A stretch of 52,619 bases of DNA from Sporolactobacillus mangiferae (GTDB taxonomy: Bacteria > Bacillota > Bacilli > Bacillales > Sporolactobacillaceae). The stretch is from positions 1-52,619 of the forward strand of contig NZ_JAMAST010000018.1 of NCBI RefSeq assembly GCF_023336505.1, read 5' to 3'. This document shows positions 25,753 to 34,899 of this stretch, piece after piece. The position numbers and the translations under genes were made by a program. The notes under the pieces were generated by a model. It was not told the origin of the DNA. It was given only the letters and a program-made list of their open reading frames with translations, and searched no databases. Positions within the stretch are counted from its first letter, which is position 1; each line of letters starts with the position of its first letter.

Positions 25753-27297
25753 TTACAGCACTGGTTTTCTGCGATGCCGCGATTCCTGTTCATAAGAATA
25801 GGCAAGTTCAATCAGCTTTGGTTCGCTGAATGAAAGACCGACAAACGTAATACCTGCAGGCTCCCCGTTTGACACGTAGCCTGCAGGAACAGTGATGGAC
25901 GGATAACCCGCTTTTGCTGCGATGTCCGATCCCTGATCATCCGCAAAAACAAGCGCATCCAGCTTTCTCGTTTTAATGGCTGCATCAAGACCTTCTTTTT
26001 GGGAAAGACGCAAGTCTTCTGCACGGTCCGCCAGATATTGTCGATCACCGAGGTCTCCATTTAACCGGTCTGCTTCCTCAAGCAATGTTTGTCCGTATTT
26101 AAGTGCTTCATCTGCGTGTTCTTTATTGTAAGCAATTAATTCACTTAAACTGTGTACAGACACTTGATCTGATAAACCTGCAAGATATCGATCCATATCG
26201 TACTTGAATTCAGAAATCATAACGGAGGATTTTCGGTTCTTAAGTGTATCCGCAGATGGAATAATTGCTGGATCAACAATCACAGCCCCTTTATCACGCA
26301 TAAATTCAAGTGCATGATTGATCAGATTCACTTTTTCATCACTGACCGAATCAAGATAACGCCGATCGACACCAATGCGCGCTTTCTTCAATGCGCCACG
26401 TTTTAAAAAGACTGTATAGTCCTTCGATACATCTCCCTGACTCCAAATCGTTTCTTCATCATTCTCGTCCATACCTATCATCGCATTAAGCAGCAGCACC
26501 GCATCCTTAACCGTACGCGCTATCGGTCCTGCCGTATCCTGGCTGTGTGATAAAGGAATTATCCCGGTGCGGCTGATTAGCCCAATAGTCGGCTTGATTC
26601 CAACAAGTGAATTGAAAGCGGCAGGGCATATGATTGAGCCGGATGTTTCGGTCCCCACACCGGCCGCAGCCAAACTTGCGGAAACTGCCGAAGCCACACC
26701 GCTGCTGGAACCTCCGACATCAAATGCCTGACCATAGGGATTGCGTACTTGCCCGCCCAGTGAGCTGTATCCATTCGGCATCCCTTCCGTCATGAAGTTA
26801 GCAAATTCGGTAAGATTTGCTTTACCGAGAATAATGGCACCGGCACGCTTCAATTGCCGGATCAGAAAAGCGTCTTCATCAGTGCGGTTGAACTGAAGGG
26901 CGACGGAACCCGCAGTTGTATGCATGCCAGCACTATTGATATTGTCCTTGATGATAATTGGAATACCAAATAATGGCCCTACCTCGTGTATGACTGATCT
27001 CTTGACATCGCAAGCTTCCGCTTCATGCAGAGCGTTTGGATTCAGTTCAATGATTGAATTGAGTATCGGACCATTCCTGTCAATCTGCTCAATCCGATCC
27101 AGATACTTTTGAACAAGTTCTTTGGAAGTTACCTGGCCAAGTTTCAATGCTTTCTGCATCTGTGATATGGTCATTTCCTCAATTTCAAAAGGTCTGCGTT
27201 TCAGTGCTTCCTGACGCAGATACATCCCTGCAGTAACAGCTGCAGCGGCAGCTCCTGTAAGCGCAGCGGCAAAAGCAAATTTCTTTTTTTTGGACAT
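25753..27297 (-). CDS. Membrane-anchored amidase (amidase signature family)
   Basis: Ser-cisSer-Lys hydrolase of about 514 residues. A Lys-rich start and an Ala-rich hydrophobic segment ([21 protein letters not shown]) form a signal anchor. The catalytic parts are visible: lysine in [19 protein letters not shown], the cis-serine loop [20 protein letters not shown], and the nucleophile in [12 protein letters not shown]. The C-terminal [20 protein letters not shown] is typical. ATG 27297 has GGAG 8 nt upstream; the frame continues 75 bp further without an SD. The amide substrate is unknown; similar exported amidases are common in Bacillus. Confidence 0.88.
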   Translation of the reverse strand: MSKKKKFAFAAALTGAAAAAVTAGMYLRQEALKRRPFEIEEMTISQMQKALKLGQVTSKELVQKYLDRIEQIDRNGPILNSIIELNPNALHEAEACDVKRSVIHEVGPLFGIPIIIKDNINSAGMHTTAGSVALQFNRTDEDAFLIRQLKRAGAIILGKANLTEFANFMTEGMPNGYSSLGGQVRNPYGQAFDVGGSSSGVASAVSASLAAAGVGTETSGSIICPAAFNSLVGIKPTIGLISRTGIIPLSHSQDTAGPIARTVKDAVLLLNAMIGMDENDEETIWSQGDVSKDYTVFLKRGALKKARIGVDRRYLDSVSDEKVNLINHALEFMRDKGAVIVDPAIIPSADTLKNRKSSVMISEFKYDMDRYLAGLSDQVSVHSLSELIAYNKEHADEALKYGQTLLEEADRLNGDLGDRQYLADRAEDLRLSQKEGLDAAIKTRKLDALVFADDQGSDIAAKAGYPSITVPAGYVSNGEPAGITFVGLSFSEPKLIELAYSYEQESRHRRKPVL

Positions 27298-27512
27298 CAA
27301 TTTCACTCCGTTAGTCAAGATCATTGCTGTAAATTTATTTTTAATCTTAACGTTTAGAGCAAAAACATGCAAATGTTACTGGAAGGTACGGTAACTTGGA
27401 CTGCTATCAACAGGAATGCACCGCAGGCGCCAGCGCACCTCCGCTTTGTTTTTTCGGCAAGCCACTGGTTTATTGGTTTTCATATGGGTCAAAATCATAT
27501 ACTTTCAAGGTA

Positions 27513-27538
27513 TAAAAAAACTCAGGAAAGTCCTGAGT
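27513..27538 (-). terminator. Terminator of the coat-like gene
   Basis: Perfect 8-bp stem ACTCAGGA/TCCTGAGT with a 3-nt loop, followed on the minus strand by TTTTTTATA. Confidence 0.85.
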
Positions 27539-27560
27539 TTGACGTTGAAATCTTGATTAT

Positions 27561-27896
27561 TTAGTCACATTTCTCGTGGTCATGGTGATCGTCATCGAAG
27601 TCAAAGCGTGGTTCAAATGTTTTTATTGCGACAACATTGTCAAGACAAATGTCTGTAGTTGAAACTTTGTTCCTATCGCAGTCAAACAATGTAAGCACAT
27701 TTTTGGAGACACCGGCAAAAAATCCCTTTACAGGACGTGAACTTTTCAAAAAAACTTTGATAAAATCGTTTTTGGAGACACCTTCAAGCAAATCCCTGCC
27801 ATCACATTGACGGCTGTATTGATTGGAGTTGTCATTACTGTAGTTATTGCAGCCGCAACCCGTATTCTGACCGTATACAAAATCATTCCAGCCCAT
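27561..27896 (-). CDS. Probable spore-coat-like small protein
   Basis: No family recognised with certainty. About 111 residues: a Cys/Asn/Ser-rich head (NTGCGCNNYSNDNSNQYSRQ), a central beta-rich segment (FIKVFLKSSRPVKGFFAGVS, then LTLFD) and an Asp/His-rich tail (FDFDDDHHDHEKCD). The words GVSKN occur twice, 22 residues apart. The Cys-rich head and His/Asp tail resemble spore coat proteins. AGGAGG lies 9 nt before the ATG at 27896. A CATACACTA box 40 bp upstream matches mother-cell sigma-E/sigma-K -10 elements. The spore role is an inference. Confidence 0.65.
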   Translation of the reverse strand: MGWNDFVYGQNTGCGCNNYSNDNSNQYSRQCDGRDLLEGVSKNDFIKVFLKSSRPVKGFFAGVSKNVLTLFDCDRNKVSTTDICLDNVVAIKTFEPRFDFDDDHHDHEKCD

Positions 27897-27936
27897 AAAC
27901 AAATTCCTCCTTGATTGTTTAATGACCTTACATGAA

Positions 27937-27945
27937 TAGTGTATG
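27937..27945 (-). promoter_or_regulatory. Sigma-K/sigma-E-like -10 element of the coat-like gene
   Basis: CATACACTA on the minus strand agrees with the CATAnnnTA sigma-K -10 consensus. A convincing -35 is not seen (CATAGCTA is about 14 bp upstream, a weak sigma-E match). Confidence 0.4.
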
Positions 27946-28136
27946 AGCTACTGAATAGATAGCTATGGACAAAGCAGCCGGTTCATTCGTGTATTTTTGT
28001 GAACGAATAATAATCAATGTTGTTTTTTGCCGTATCATCGCTTGATAAATCGCTTTCGTATGTGCTTAAATGAAATAAAACTATCACGTGCTCTTATTTC
28101 ATGAGTCGACAAAGATGAAGATGGAGGGAATGTATC

Positions 28137-28418
28137 ATGGAAATAAAACAAGGAATCCAGCGTTTTTATATGCTTGACGGCAATAAAGAAATAGGTGAAG
28201 TGACTTTTACAGAAGAGCATCCACTTGTGCTCAGCATCAACCACACATATGTTGATCCACACTATCGAGGAAAACATATTGCAAAGCAATTAATTCAGGC
28301 CGTCGTCGATCTGGCGGTTAAGGAACACAAGACCATTGATCCCGTATGCTCCTATGCAAAAGCTTGGTTTCAGCGGAATGAATCAGCACAAGCTATTCTA
28401 TATAAAAAGAAACCATGA
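28137..28418 (+). CDS. Small GNAT-type N-acetyltransferase (YjdJ family)
   Basis: 93-residue short acetyltransferase. The acetyl-CoA signature is clear: VDPHYRGKHIAKQLIQAVVDLA (about 39-60), followed by the family-typical PVCSYAKAWFQRN. These short proteins (B. subtilis YjdJ, human GTLF3B-like) lack the usual N-terminal substrate domain; the substrate is unknown. ATG with GGAGGG upstream. Single gene. Confidence 0.85.
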   Translation: MEIKQGIQRFYMLDGNKEIGEVTFTEEHPLVLSINHTYVDPHYRGKHIAKQLIQAVVDLAVKEHKTIDPVCSYAKAWFQRNESAQAILYKKKP

Positions 28419-28655
28419 TGAAGAATTATAGCATGTTTTGAGCGTGAAAATCGCCATTGACGCAGGTGAAGTTCTTCAGAATCATTGCATGACGCGTTAT
28501 GTACAGAGGATGTGCACTTATTTAGCAAAGACTCCTTTTATTCTGATTGGGGCCAGGCCACCCTCCTTTTGCAAGGGTGCTCTACGTACCTCTTGCCAAG
28601 CTATGGCTTTGTTAATTTGATAAGGAGCAAAATCATTAAATTTCTTATCGTACAG

Positions 28656-28689
28656 AAAGGGCAGATTCGCTATGTCAAATCTGCCCTTT
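28656..28689 (-). terminator. Terminator of the MerR-like gene
   Basis: A 12-bp perfect stem (AAAGGGCAGATT 28656-28667, AATCTGCCCTTT 28678-28689) just beyond the stop; the T runs on both sides are short. The preceding stretch 28419-28655 has no gene I trust. Confidence 0.6.
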
Positions 28690-28694
28690 TGCAC

Positions 28695-29225
28695 TCAATA
28701 TCCAAATAATCGGGATAAACGGGTGACAATATTTTTTTTGCGTTTTTTTTCATCGACTGTCTCTCTTAATTGCATCATTAGTTGCTTATCTCTAAGTTCA
28801 ATTCTTCGTTCAAACTCAGTACTGAAATGATTGATCATATCATCCACAGCATGCTTTGCCGCGGATGATGCCACTTCTTCAATCATCAAGTGAAACTGTG
28901 ACTGCTTCATATGAATTTCTTCAGCAGTCTGAGATGCGTCAACGTCAGCTGATCCGAAAGCTGGCAACTGTTCCTTTTTTTTGTTTTCACATACTTCCTG
29001 AGCCGCTTTATCAATAGTTTTTCCTGCTTTTATCTTTTCAAGGAGTTGCCTGATTGTCTCAAGATCTTCCCTGAAATAAATTCTTTGATTGCTTTTATTC
29101 CGCGTGAAACGGTAGCCGTGCTTCTCTAATCCCATGGTTAAATGTCTAAGCTTGTCCTTAGTGACACCGATTTTCTCAGAGGCGAGTTTAGTAAAGTAGC
29201 CGATTGAACGTTCATCAGCACGCAT
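28695..29225 (-). CDS. MerR-like DNA-binding protein with coiled-coil tail
   Basis: About 176 residues. N-terminal winged-helix of MerR type (residues about 8-70: GYFTKLASEKIGVTKDKLRH, then FTRNKSNQRIYFREDLETIRQL), then a Lys-rich linker and a charged helical region (residues 115-165, EEVASSAAKHAVDDMINHFS, RRIELRDKQLMMQLRE). The plan resembles the DUF3967-type MerR proteins and, in layout only, RacA. No effector domain is visible. ATG 29225 has AGGAGG 8 nt upstream; an earlier in-frame codon at 29249 has none. Function not assigned. Confidence 0.7.
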   Translation of the reverse strand: MRADERSIGYFTKLASEKIGVTKDKLRHLTMGLEKHGYRFTRNKSNQRIYFREDLETIRQLLEKIKAGKTIDKAAQEVCENKKKEQLPAFGSADVDASQTAEEIHMKQSQFHLMIEEVASSAAKHAVDDMINHFSTEFERRIELRDKQLMMQLRETVDEKKRKKNIVTRLSRLFGY

Positions 29226-29339
29226 GGACGTAACCTCCTGATCTCTCAAAGTATATAACTGTTTATACCTTATACATGCAGGAGGAAAATTCCTACTTGG
29301 TGCCGTTTATTTCTTCAAAAATATAACGACGCATTACGA

Positions 29340-30323
29340 TTATAAAAGCCAATATTGGACAAAAATGGAGACGGAAGCAAGGAATAACCAGCAAATCATG
29401 CCAAGAATTATCGGACGAACTCCATTCTTAAGCAGTTTGACTATATTTGTATTCATCCCAATGCATACCATTGCCATGACAATCATATATCTGCCTATGG
29501 CGACCAGGGTGCCCAGAAATACTGGAGGAAGAGGTATAACCGTACTCATTAGTGAAGCAATCATGAACCAGATAACAAACCATGGAAAAATTTTCATAAT
29601 CGAAAAATGTTCGGATACTCCCCTGTCTTTGTGCGCCATCATCATGGACAGCCCGATTGTGACCGGAATAATCATTAATGTACGTGTCAGTTTCACAATA
29701 ACTGCAAAATTCCCTGCATCCTGACTATATGTATAGCCGGCAGCAACAACTGACGATGTATCGTTAATTGCTGTTCCAGCCCACAGCCCAAACTGGTGAT
29801 CACTCATGGCAAATAAGTGCCCAAGAAAAGGAAATAAAAAAGCAGCAATAACATTAAAAAGAAAAATGGTAGATATGGAATGCGCCACTTCTTCTTCATT
29901 GGCACGAATGACCGGGGCGGTTGCTGCAATAGCCGATCCACCGCAAATGGCCGTTCCAACACCGATAAGTGCCGTTGTCCTGCTCTCATTCTTGAGTAAC
30001 TTTCCAGCGATGTACGCAGTTAGAAATGTGGCAGTCAGTGTAAATATCATGAGAATCAACGTCTGAGCGCCCGCATGGATAATGTTGAATAAGTTGAGCC
30101 CGAAACCCATCAAAATAATTGAATACTGCAGAATTTTTTTGCCCGCATATGTGATTCCGGCATTTAACCTTTCAGGTCTTTTCCAATATGAAAACATAAG
30201 ACCAAGCAGAATGCCAATAATCGGACTGCCAATAATCGGCAAATATATCCCGGCAATCCATGCCGGACACGCTGCGACTGCTGCAAATGTAATACCAGGA
30301 AATAATTTTTTTACAGCGTCCAA
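29340..30323 (-). CDS. YeiH/UPF0324 family putative transporter
   Basis: Integral membrane protein of 327 residues with about ten hydrophobic segments. Family signatures: GSPIIGILLGL, YSIILMGFGLNL, GVGTAICGGSAIAA and NDTSSVVAAGYTYSQDAG. UPF0324 members are proposed sulfonate/anion exporters, but the substrate is not established. TTG start after GAGGAGG (about 10 nt). It has no partner gene; LysR regulators often adjoin this family, but none is seen here. Confidence 0.88.
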   Translation of the reverse strand: MDAVKKLFPGITFAAVAACPAWIAGIYLPIIGSPIIGILLGLMFSYWKRPERLNAGITYAGKKILQYSIILMGFGLNLFNIIHAGAQTLILMIFTLTATFLTAYIAGKLLKNESRTTALIGVGTAICGGSAIAATAPVIRANEEEVAHSISTIFLFNVIAAFLFPFLGHLFAMSDHQFGLWAGTAINDTSSVVAAGYTYSQDAGNFAVIVKLTRTLMIIPVTIGLSMMMAHKDRGVSEHFSIMKIFPWFVIWFMIASLMSTVIPLPPVFLGTLVAIGRYMIVMAMVCIGMNTNIVKLLKNGVRPIILGMICWLFLASVSIFVQYWLL

Positions 30324-30579
30324 GTCAGATCGACCTCCTCCATCTCAACAGTTTTGCACATGTGTAGTACAGGTATCGACCTTTGACCCAGAGCGCACCT
30401 GTTGGTTTGTACATAAATGTTTACATAAAAATTAATCCGTAAACAAAAAATGCAAACCGCACATTGACAGATTATACTCCCCATCTTTTGCAGCGCAAAC
30501 TAACATTATGGCAATTTAGTTAAAAAATGAACTTGAAAGCCAGCAGTGACATTTAACATCGCAAAAAAAATCGACTCTT

Positions 30580-30882
30580 TTATTGAAGGCTGAGAAACTG
30601 GGCTGCCAGAATGAAAAGCACTGCGGCGATGATCATGATGCGTGTCAGCTTTTCTGGCAGAAGCTGACGTTTCTTTCCGTTAAAAAAACCATTGAACTGC
30701 CATTTGGTTTTATATAGGACAAACAAAAGTATTTCTGCAGCAATAAACCTGAATAAAAAACTTAATCCATTTATATGAAAGCGGAAAAGATAATCGACCA
30801 AAGTGCAAATGACCGACAGAAACACACTGCACAAAGTAAAGCTCAGGAACACACGTATAGAATTATCCCGTTTTTTGAACAC
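30580..30882 (-). CDS. Small integral membrane protein, 100 residues
   Basis: Not recognised. Three hydrophobic segments (about 11-31, 38-57, 82-98) separated by basic loops (FNGKKRQLLPEK). GTG start with a strong GGAGGTG 7 nt upstream makes it a likely real gene. It is divergent from the dehydrogenase gene at 31022. Confidence 0.6.
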   Translation of the reverse strand: MFKKRDNSIRVFLSFTLCSVFLSVICTLVDYLFRFHINGLSFLFRFIAAEILLFVLYKTKWQFNGFFNGKKRQLLPEKLTRIMIIAAVLFILAAQFLSLQ

Positions 30883-31021
30883 ACTTGTTCACCTCCACAT
30901 GTTTATCTGCTTGTTTTCATTTTATTCACGATGAAATTACCCCATGCGGTCACGGAAATAAAACTTATGAATTTGAGACATGCTATATAATGAAAAATTT
31001 AGGATACGAGGAGGAGTTTAT

Positions 31022-31912
31022 ATGGTTCAAGCAGTTACGGAAGATCCAACCAAAACATACACATCCGGCACTTATCCGAAACAGGAGCAGCCAAGGCCGG
31101 GATTACAGTCACGGATGACTCCGATTCCGAATTGCGGTGAGAAAACGTACCACGGATCAGGGAAACTTCAGGGGAAAAAAGTGCTCATAACGGGAGGCGA
31201 CTCTGGCATTGCCCGTGCCGCAGCAATTGCCTTCGCCCGTGAAGGTGCCGATGTCGCAATTAATTATTTGCCCTATGAGCAATCGGATGCCGAAGATGTA
31301 AAACAGTTGATCGAACAATCCGAAAGAAAGGCCGTATTGATTCCCGGTGATGTAACCGACGAGAATTTCTGTAAACAATTAGTAGAGCAAGCCTTCAATC
31401 AGTTGGAAGGACTCGACACGTTGGTACTTGTGGCAGGCATGCAGCAAGCATACAAAAGTATCGCCGACATACAAACAGACATCCTGCGCAAAACCTTTGA
31501 AACCAATGTGTTTTCACTCTACTGGATTATTCAGGCGGCGCTTCCGCATCTGAAAGAAGGTGCATCAATCATTACGACCAGTTCCATTGAAGCGTATAGC
31601 CCGAATCCTGAGCTGCTTAGTTATGCGCCAACAAAAAGTGCGATCGTTGCCTTCACAAAAGGATTGGCGAAGGAATTAATTGCAAAAGGAATTCGCGTGA
31701 ATTCAGTTGCGCCCGGACCGATTTGGACACCACTTCAGATTTGCGGCGGACAACTACAGAAAAACATTCCCAAATTTGGACAATCCTCGCCTTATAAACG
31801 GGCAGGACAGCCGGCAGAGATTGCTCCCGTTTATGTTCTGCTAGCTTCTGACGAAGCCAGCTATATTACTGGACAGATCTACGGTGTGACCGGCGGAATG
31901 CCGATCGCCTAA
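31022..31912 (+). CDS. Short-chain dehydrogenase/reductase
   Basis: NAD(P)-dependent oxidoreductase of 296 residues in the YhdF/YhxC-like group, with the long N-terminal extension typical of it (about 45 residues, [16 protein letters not shown]). Rossmann motif [20 protein letters not shown]: the last glycine of TGxxxGxG is Ala here. Catalytic residues are Ser in TTSSIEAY and Tyr/Lys in YAPTK; the C-terminal PGPIWTPL and [11 protein letters not shown] are standard. ATG has GAGGAGG 7 nt upstream. Probably a stress-related dehydrogenase; substrate unknown. Confidence 0.9.
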   Translation: MVQAVTEDPTKTYTSGTYPKQEQPRPGLQSRMTPIPNCGEKTYHGSGKLQGKKVLITGGDSGIARAAAIAFAREGADVAINYLPYEQSDAEDVKQLIEQSERKAVLIPGDVTDENFCKQLVEQAFNQLEGLDTLVLVAGMQQAYKSIADIQTDILRKTFETNVFSLYWIIQAALPHLKEGASIITTSSIEAYSPNPELLSYAPTKSAIVAFTKGLAKELIAKGIRVNSVAPGPIWTPLQICGGQLQKNIPKFGQSSPYKRAGQPAEIAPVYVLLASDEASYITGQIYGVTGGMPIA

Positions 31913-31914
31913 AA

Positions 31915-31955
31915 AAGCAGTTTTCCGTTTGATTTGGAAAACTGCTTTCTTTTAT
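31915..31955 (+). terminator. Terminator between converging dehydrogenase and acetyltransferase genes
   Basis: Perfect 12-bp stem (AAGCAGTTTTCC at 31915-31926, GGAAAACTGCTT at 31936-31947) with TCTTTTATT on the right and an A run on the left, so it can stop transcription from both sides. Confidence 0.85.
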
Positions 31956-31960
31956 TGAAC

Positions 31961-32560
31961 TTAAATCGAAGTTTCATCAACGATGTAGCGCATCATCAGT
32001 TTCCATTTCGAATGACGAACTGTTTCGGTAAAACCCGCTCTCCGAAAAACGCTGGGTACTCCTTTCCATAGAAAAGCATCCGGTACATTCGAATCATATG
32101 GATATTCCGGATATGCTTCAATAATTGGGGCACCCTGAAGCATGCCGTATCGAACTGCCGCTTGAATCAATTCAGCCGATAATCCCATTCTTCGGTGAGT
32201 TTTGGCAATGAAAAAACAAGTGATTGACCATACCGGAAGATCGTCAAGCTGTTTAAAGACACGTGAATACGTTAAACGGATAAGCTGCTTCCGGGGAGCA
32301 ACCGCGCACCAACCGACTGGGCTTCCATCGACATACAACAGTATGCCAACCGGTTCACCGCTCTCAACCAGCCGGCGCATTGCCAGTTGATTTTCTTTTC
32401 CCTTCTGAACCTCAAAATCGGACTTTTTTAATCGCCAGTTCATACACCAACATCCGCCACAAGCGCCTCGTTCACCAAAAAGAATGGAAAAGTCATGCCA
32501 ATGTTCGCGATCCAACGCAAAAGCCTTTATCTTTTTTGATTTATTTTCATAAACAAGCAT
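31961..32560 (-). CDS. GNAT family N-acetyltransferase
   Basis: 199 residues. Begins with a Cys-rich loop (GACGGCWCMNW, about 33-43) that is typical for a GNAT subgroup. The acetyl-CoA region is FFIAKTHRRMGLSAELIQAAVRYG (about 117-140, quoted in part by its first residues) and the C-terminal VFRRAGFTETVRHS. ATG with GGGCGGG upstream. Substrate unknown. The 250 bp upstream hold only a small ATGCA/TGCAT hairpin and no gene. Confidence 0.8.
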   Translation of the reverse strand: MLVYENKSKKIKAFALDREHWHDFSILFGERGACGGCWCMNWRLKKSDFEVQKGKENQLAMRRLVESGEPVGILLYVDGSPVGWCAVAPRKQLIRLTYSRVFKQLDDLPVWSITCFFIAKTHRRMGLSAELIQAAVRYGMLQGAPIIEAYPEYPYDSNVPDAFLWKGVPSVFRRAGFTETVRHSKWKLMMRYIVDETSI

Positions 32561-32762
32561 GACGACACCCGCCCTATCTTAAATGGATTACTGCTCCAGG
32601 ATGCTCCCCTATTCTATGCGTCCTCAAACAGGAAGCCATAAGTTTTCTGGTGGATAGCAGAAAAAAGATATATTATTTCTGTTCGTGCGGAAAACTGAAC
32701 GACCTTGAAGATGCAATAAGTGCATTGCCTGAATAATTCAGATTCATTCAAATCCGTGTGTA

Positions 32763-32800
32763 AAAAAACTGCTTTCCTATGTGAGGGGAAGCAGTTTTTT
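32763..32800 (-). terminator. Terminator of htpG
   Basis: Stem of about 15 bp (AAAAAACTGCTTTCC with GGGGAAGCAGTTTTTT) 12 bp after the htpG stop; T run on the minus strand, and a T run on the plus strand as well. Confidence 0.85.
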
Positions 32801-32811
32801 AACCGAGATGG

Positions 32812-34695
32812 TTAATTCATTAATTCACAAATGCTGTTTGAGAAAGCAACCGGATCCTGAATTGGCAGTCCTTCGATGAGCAACGCCTGATTATACAGCA
32901 AATTCGTATAGCGCTCAACCTTAGGTTGGTCATTAAGATCAAACGCAACCTTTAACGCCTTGAATACACTGTGGCTCGTGTTGATTTCTAGAATCTTGTC
33001 TGCTTTGACGTTTTCATTGTTCGGCATTTGGTTAAGCACCTTTTCCATTTCAATTGAGACTTCGCCTTCCGTCGCAAAGCAAACCGGATAAGATTTTAAT
33101 CGTTTTGAAGCGCGGACACCCTTCACTTTATCCGACAGGACCTCTTTCATTTTATCAAAAAGGTTCTTGTTGGCTTTTTCTTCAGCCTCATCTTTCTTCT
33201 TGTCCTGTTCATCTTCAATGCCAAGGTCGCTGCTTGATACAGATTTGAACTCTTTTTCTTTATACTTAATCAGCATTTTGACAGCGAATTCATCGATATC
33301 TTCGGTAAAGTAGAGAATTTCATAGCCTTTGTCAGCAACTAATTCTGTCTGCGGCAATTTATCTATTTTTTCATTGGATTCACCGACCGCATAGTAAATA
33401 TATTTTTGATCTTCAGGCATTCGCGATACGTATTCGTTCAACGTAACCATTTTCTTTTCTTTTGATGAATAAAACATAAGCAGATCCTGCAGGTCTTCCT
33501 TGTGCTGGCCGAAGTCCATATAAACGCCATATTTCAATTGACGGCCGAACGCCTTATAAAAAGTCTCATACTGGCTCCGGTCTTCTTTCAGCAACTTCTC
33601 AAGCTCTTTTTTTATTTTGTGATTAATATTTTTTGCAATCAGTTTCAATTGCTTGTCCTGCTGCAGAATTTCACGTGAAATGTTCAACGACAGGTCTTCA
33701 GAATCGACCAAGCCCTTGACGAAGCTGAAATAGTCCGGAAGCAGATCGGCGCACTTTTCCATAATCATGACGCCATTTGAATAAAGTTCCAAGCCCTTTT
33801 CATATTCTTTAGAATAATAATCAAACGGAATGCTTTCCGGGATATACAAGATTGCATGGTAGCGAACCATACCATCTGCCTGGATGTTAATGTGTCTGAG
33901 CGGCTTGTCATAGCCATAGTGTTTCTCCATATAAAAATTATCATAGTCCTCTTGCTTTAACTCTGATTTGTTTTTACGCCAGATTGGCACCATGCTGTTG
34001 ATCGTCTGAACTTCCTTAATTTCTTCAAATTCTTTTTCGTTCTCTTTTTTCGGACGGCTTTCAGTTACCTCCATTTTAATGGGATAACGAATGAAGTCCG
34101 AATATTTTTTGATGATCTGGCGCAATCGGTATTCTTCGAGATATTCACTGTATTTTTCATCATCAGTATCTTCTTTTAGCGTGAGAATAATTTCTGTACC
34201 GACAGAATCTTTCTCAGCCGGTGTAATCGTATAACCATCGGCGCCTTCGGATTCCCATTTATATGCCTGATTACTGCCCAGCGCCTTACTGATGACGGTT
34301 ACTTTGTCTGCAACCATAAAAGAAGAATAGAAACCGACACCGAATTGGCCAATAATATCATGATCATCTTTTGAATCATTTTCCGTTTTAAATTTTAATG
34401 AACCGCTCTGCGCAATGGTTCCCAGATTTTCTTCCAATTCTTCCTCGGTCATGCCAATGCCAGTATCGGCAACCGTCAAAGTCCTGTTGTCTTTATTTGG
34501 TGTAATTTGAATGTAATAATTGTCTTTGTCAAAATTCAGTTTGTCATCAGTCAGTGCGCGATAATAGATTTTGTCAATCGCATCACTGGCGTTTGAAATG
34601 ATTTCTCTTAAAAAGATTTCCTTTTGCGAATAGATGGAGTGGATCATCATATCCAACAATTTTTTTGATTCTGTCTTAAATTCTTTCGTGGCCAT
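32812..34695 (-). CDS. htpG: Hsp90 chaperone HtpG
   Basis: ATP-dependent chaperone, cytosolic dimer. 627 residues as in B. subtilis. GHKL ATPase domain with [16 protein letters not shown] (about 28), [11 protein letters not shown] (about 80), GTIAQSG and [17 protein letters not shown] (about 116-132), middle domain with SREILQQ, and the C-terminal dimerisation domain. AAGGGGA lies 6-7 nt before the ATG. The promoter carries a CIRCE operator, so HrcA control is expected, unlike B. subtilis htpG. Confidence 0.97.
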   Translation of the reverse strand: MATKEFKTESKKLLDMMIHSIYSQKEIFLREIISNASDAIDKIYYRALTDDKLNFDKDNYYIQITPNKDNRTLTVADTGIGMTEEELEENLGTIAQSGSLKFKTENDSKDDHDIIGQFGVGFYSSFMVADKVTVISKALGSNQAYKWESEGADGYTITPAEKDSVGTEIILTLKEDTDDEKYSEYLEEYRLRQIIKKYSDFIRYPIKMEVTESRPKKENEKEFEEIKEVQTINSMVPIWRKNKSELKQEDYDNFYMEKHYGYDKPLRHINIQADGMVRYHAILYIPESIPFDYYSKEYEKGLELYSNGVMIMEKCADLLPDYFSFVKGLVDSEDLSLNISREILQQDKQLKLIAKNINHKIKKELEKLLKEDRSQYETFYKAFGRQLKYGVYMDFGQHKEDLQDLLMFYSSKEKKMVTLNEYVSRMPEDQKYIYYAVGESNEKIDKLPQTELVADKGYEILYFTEDIDEFAVKMLIKYKEKEFKSVSSSDLGIEDEQDKKKDEAEEKANKNLFDKMKEVLSDKVKGVRASKRLKSYPVCFATEGEVSIEMEKVLNQMPNNENVKADKILEINTSHSVFKALKVAFDLNDQPKVERYTNLLYNQALLIEGLPIQDPVAFSNSICELMN

Positions 34696-34748
34696 CAGTA
34701 ATCCCCTTTCTCGCGCTTCTCCATAATTAAACTAAATTCACGCAGTGA

Positions 34749-34775
34749 TTAGCACTCATGAACGATGAGTGCTAA
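34749..34775. promoter_or_regulatory. CIRCE element (HrcA operator) before htpG
   Basis: TTAGCACTC (34749-34757), 9-bp spacer, GAGTGCTAA (34767-34775): a perfect match to the CIRCE consensus. It lies just downstream of the htpG -10, 53 bp before the ATG. Confidence 0.97.
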
Positions 34776-34782
34776 TACTCTT

Positions 34783-34811
34783 TTTATAGCTCACAGAGCC
34801 TTCTTTGTCAA
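34783..34811 (-). promoter_or_regulatory. Sigma-A promoter of htpG
   Basis: On the minus strand TTGACA (34806-34811), 17-bp spacer, TATAAA (34783-34788). CIRCE begins 7 bp further on, so bound HrcA would cover the transcription start. Confidence 0.92.
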
Positions 34812-34899
34812 CTTCTTAAAGGGAAGACGTTTCTGTCGAAAGGCTTTGCAATCGTTAAACAAAACCGCCTTCGATCATCTGCCGGAGAAAAGCATTCAT

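Noticed and set aside
28438-28620. Short open frame starting with SVKIAIDAG, reminiscent of cell-wall amidase N-termini
   Set aside because: No histidine after IDAG, no SD, TTG start and no continued similarity; I see no second part of an amidase in other frames.
28550-28625. tRNA-like words on the minus strand (TAGCTTGG, GTAGAGCACC, CTTGCAAAAGG)
   Set aside because: No acceptor stem, no TTCGA-type T loop and no correct 5-bp anticodon stem with 7-nt loop. At most a decayed remnant, likely chance.
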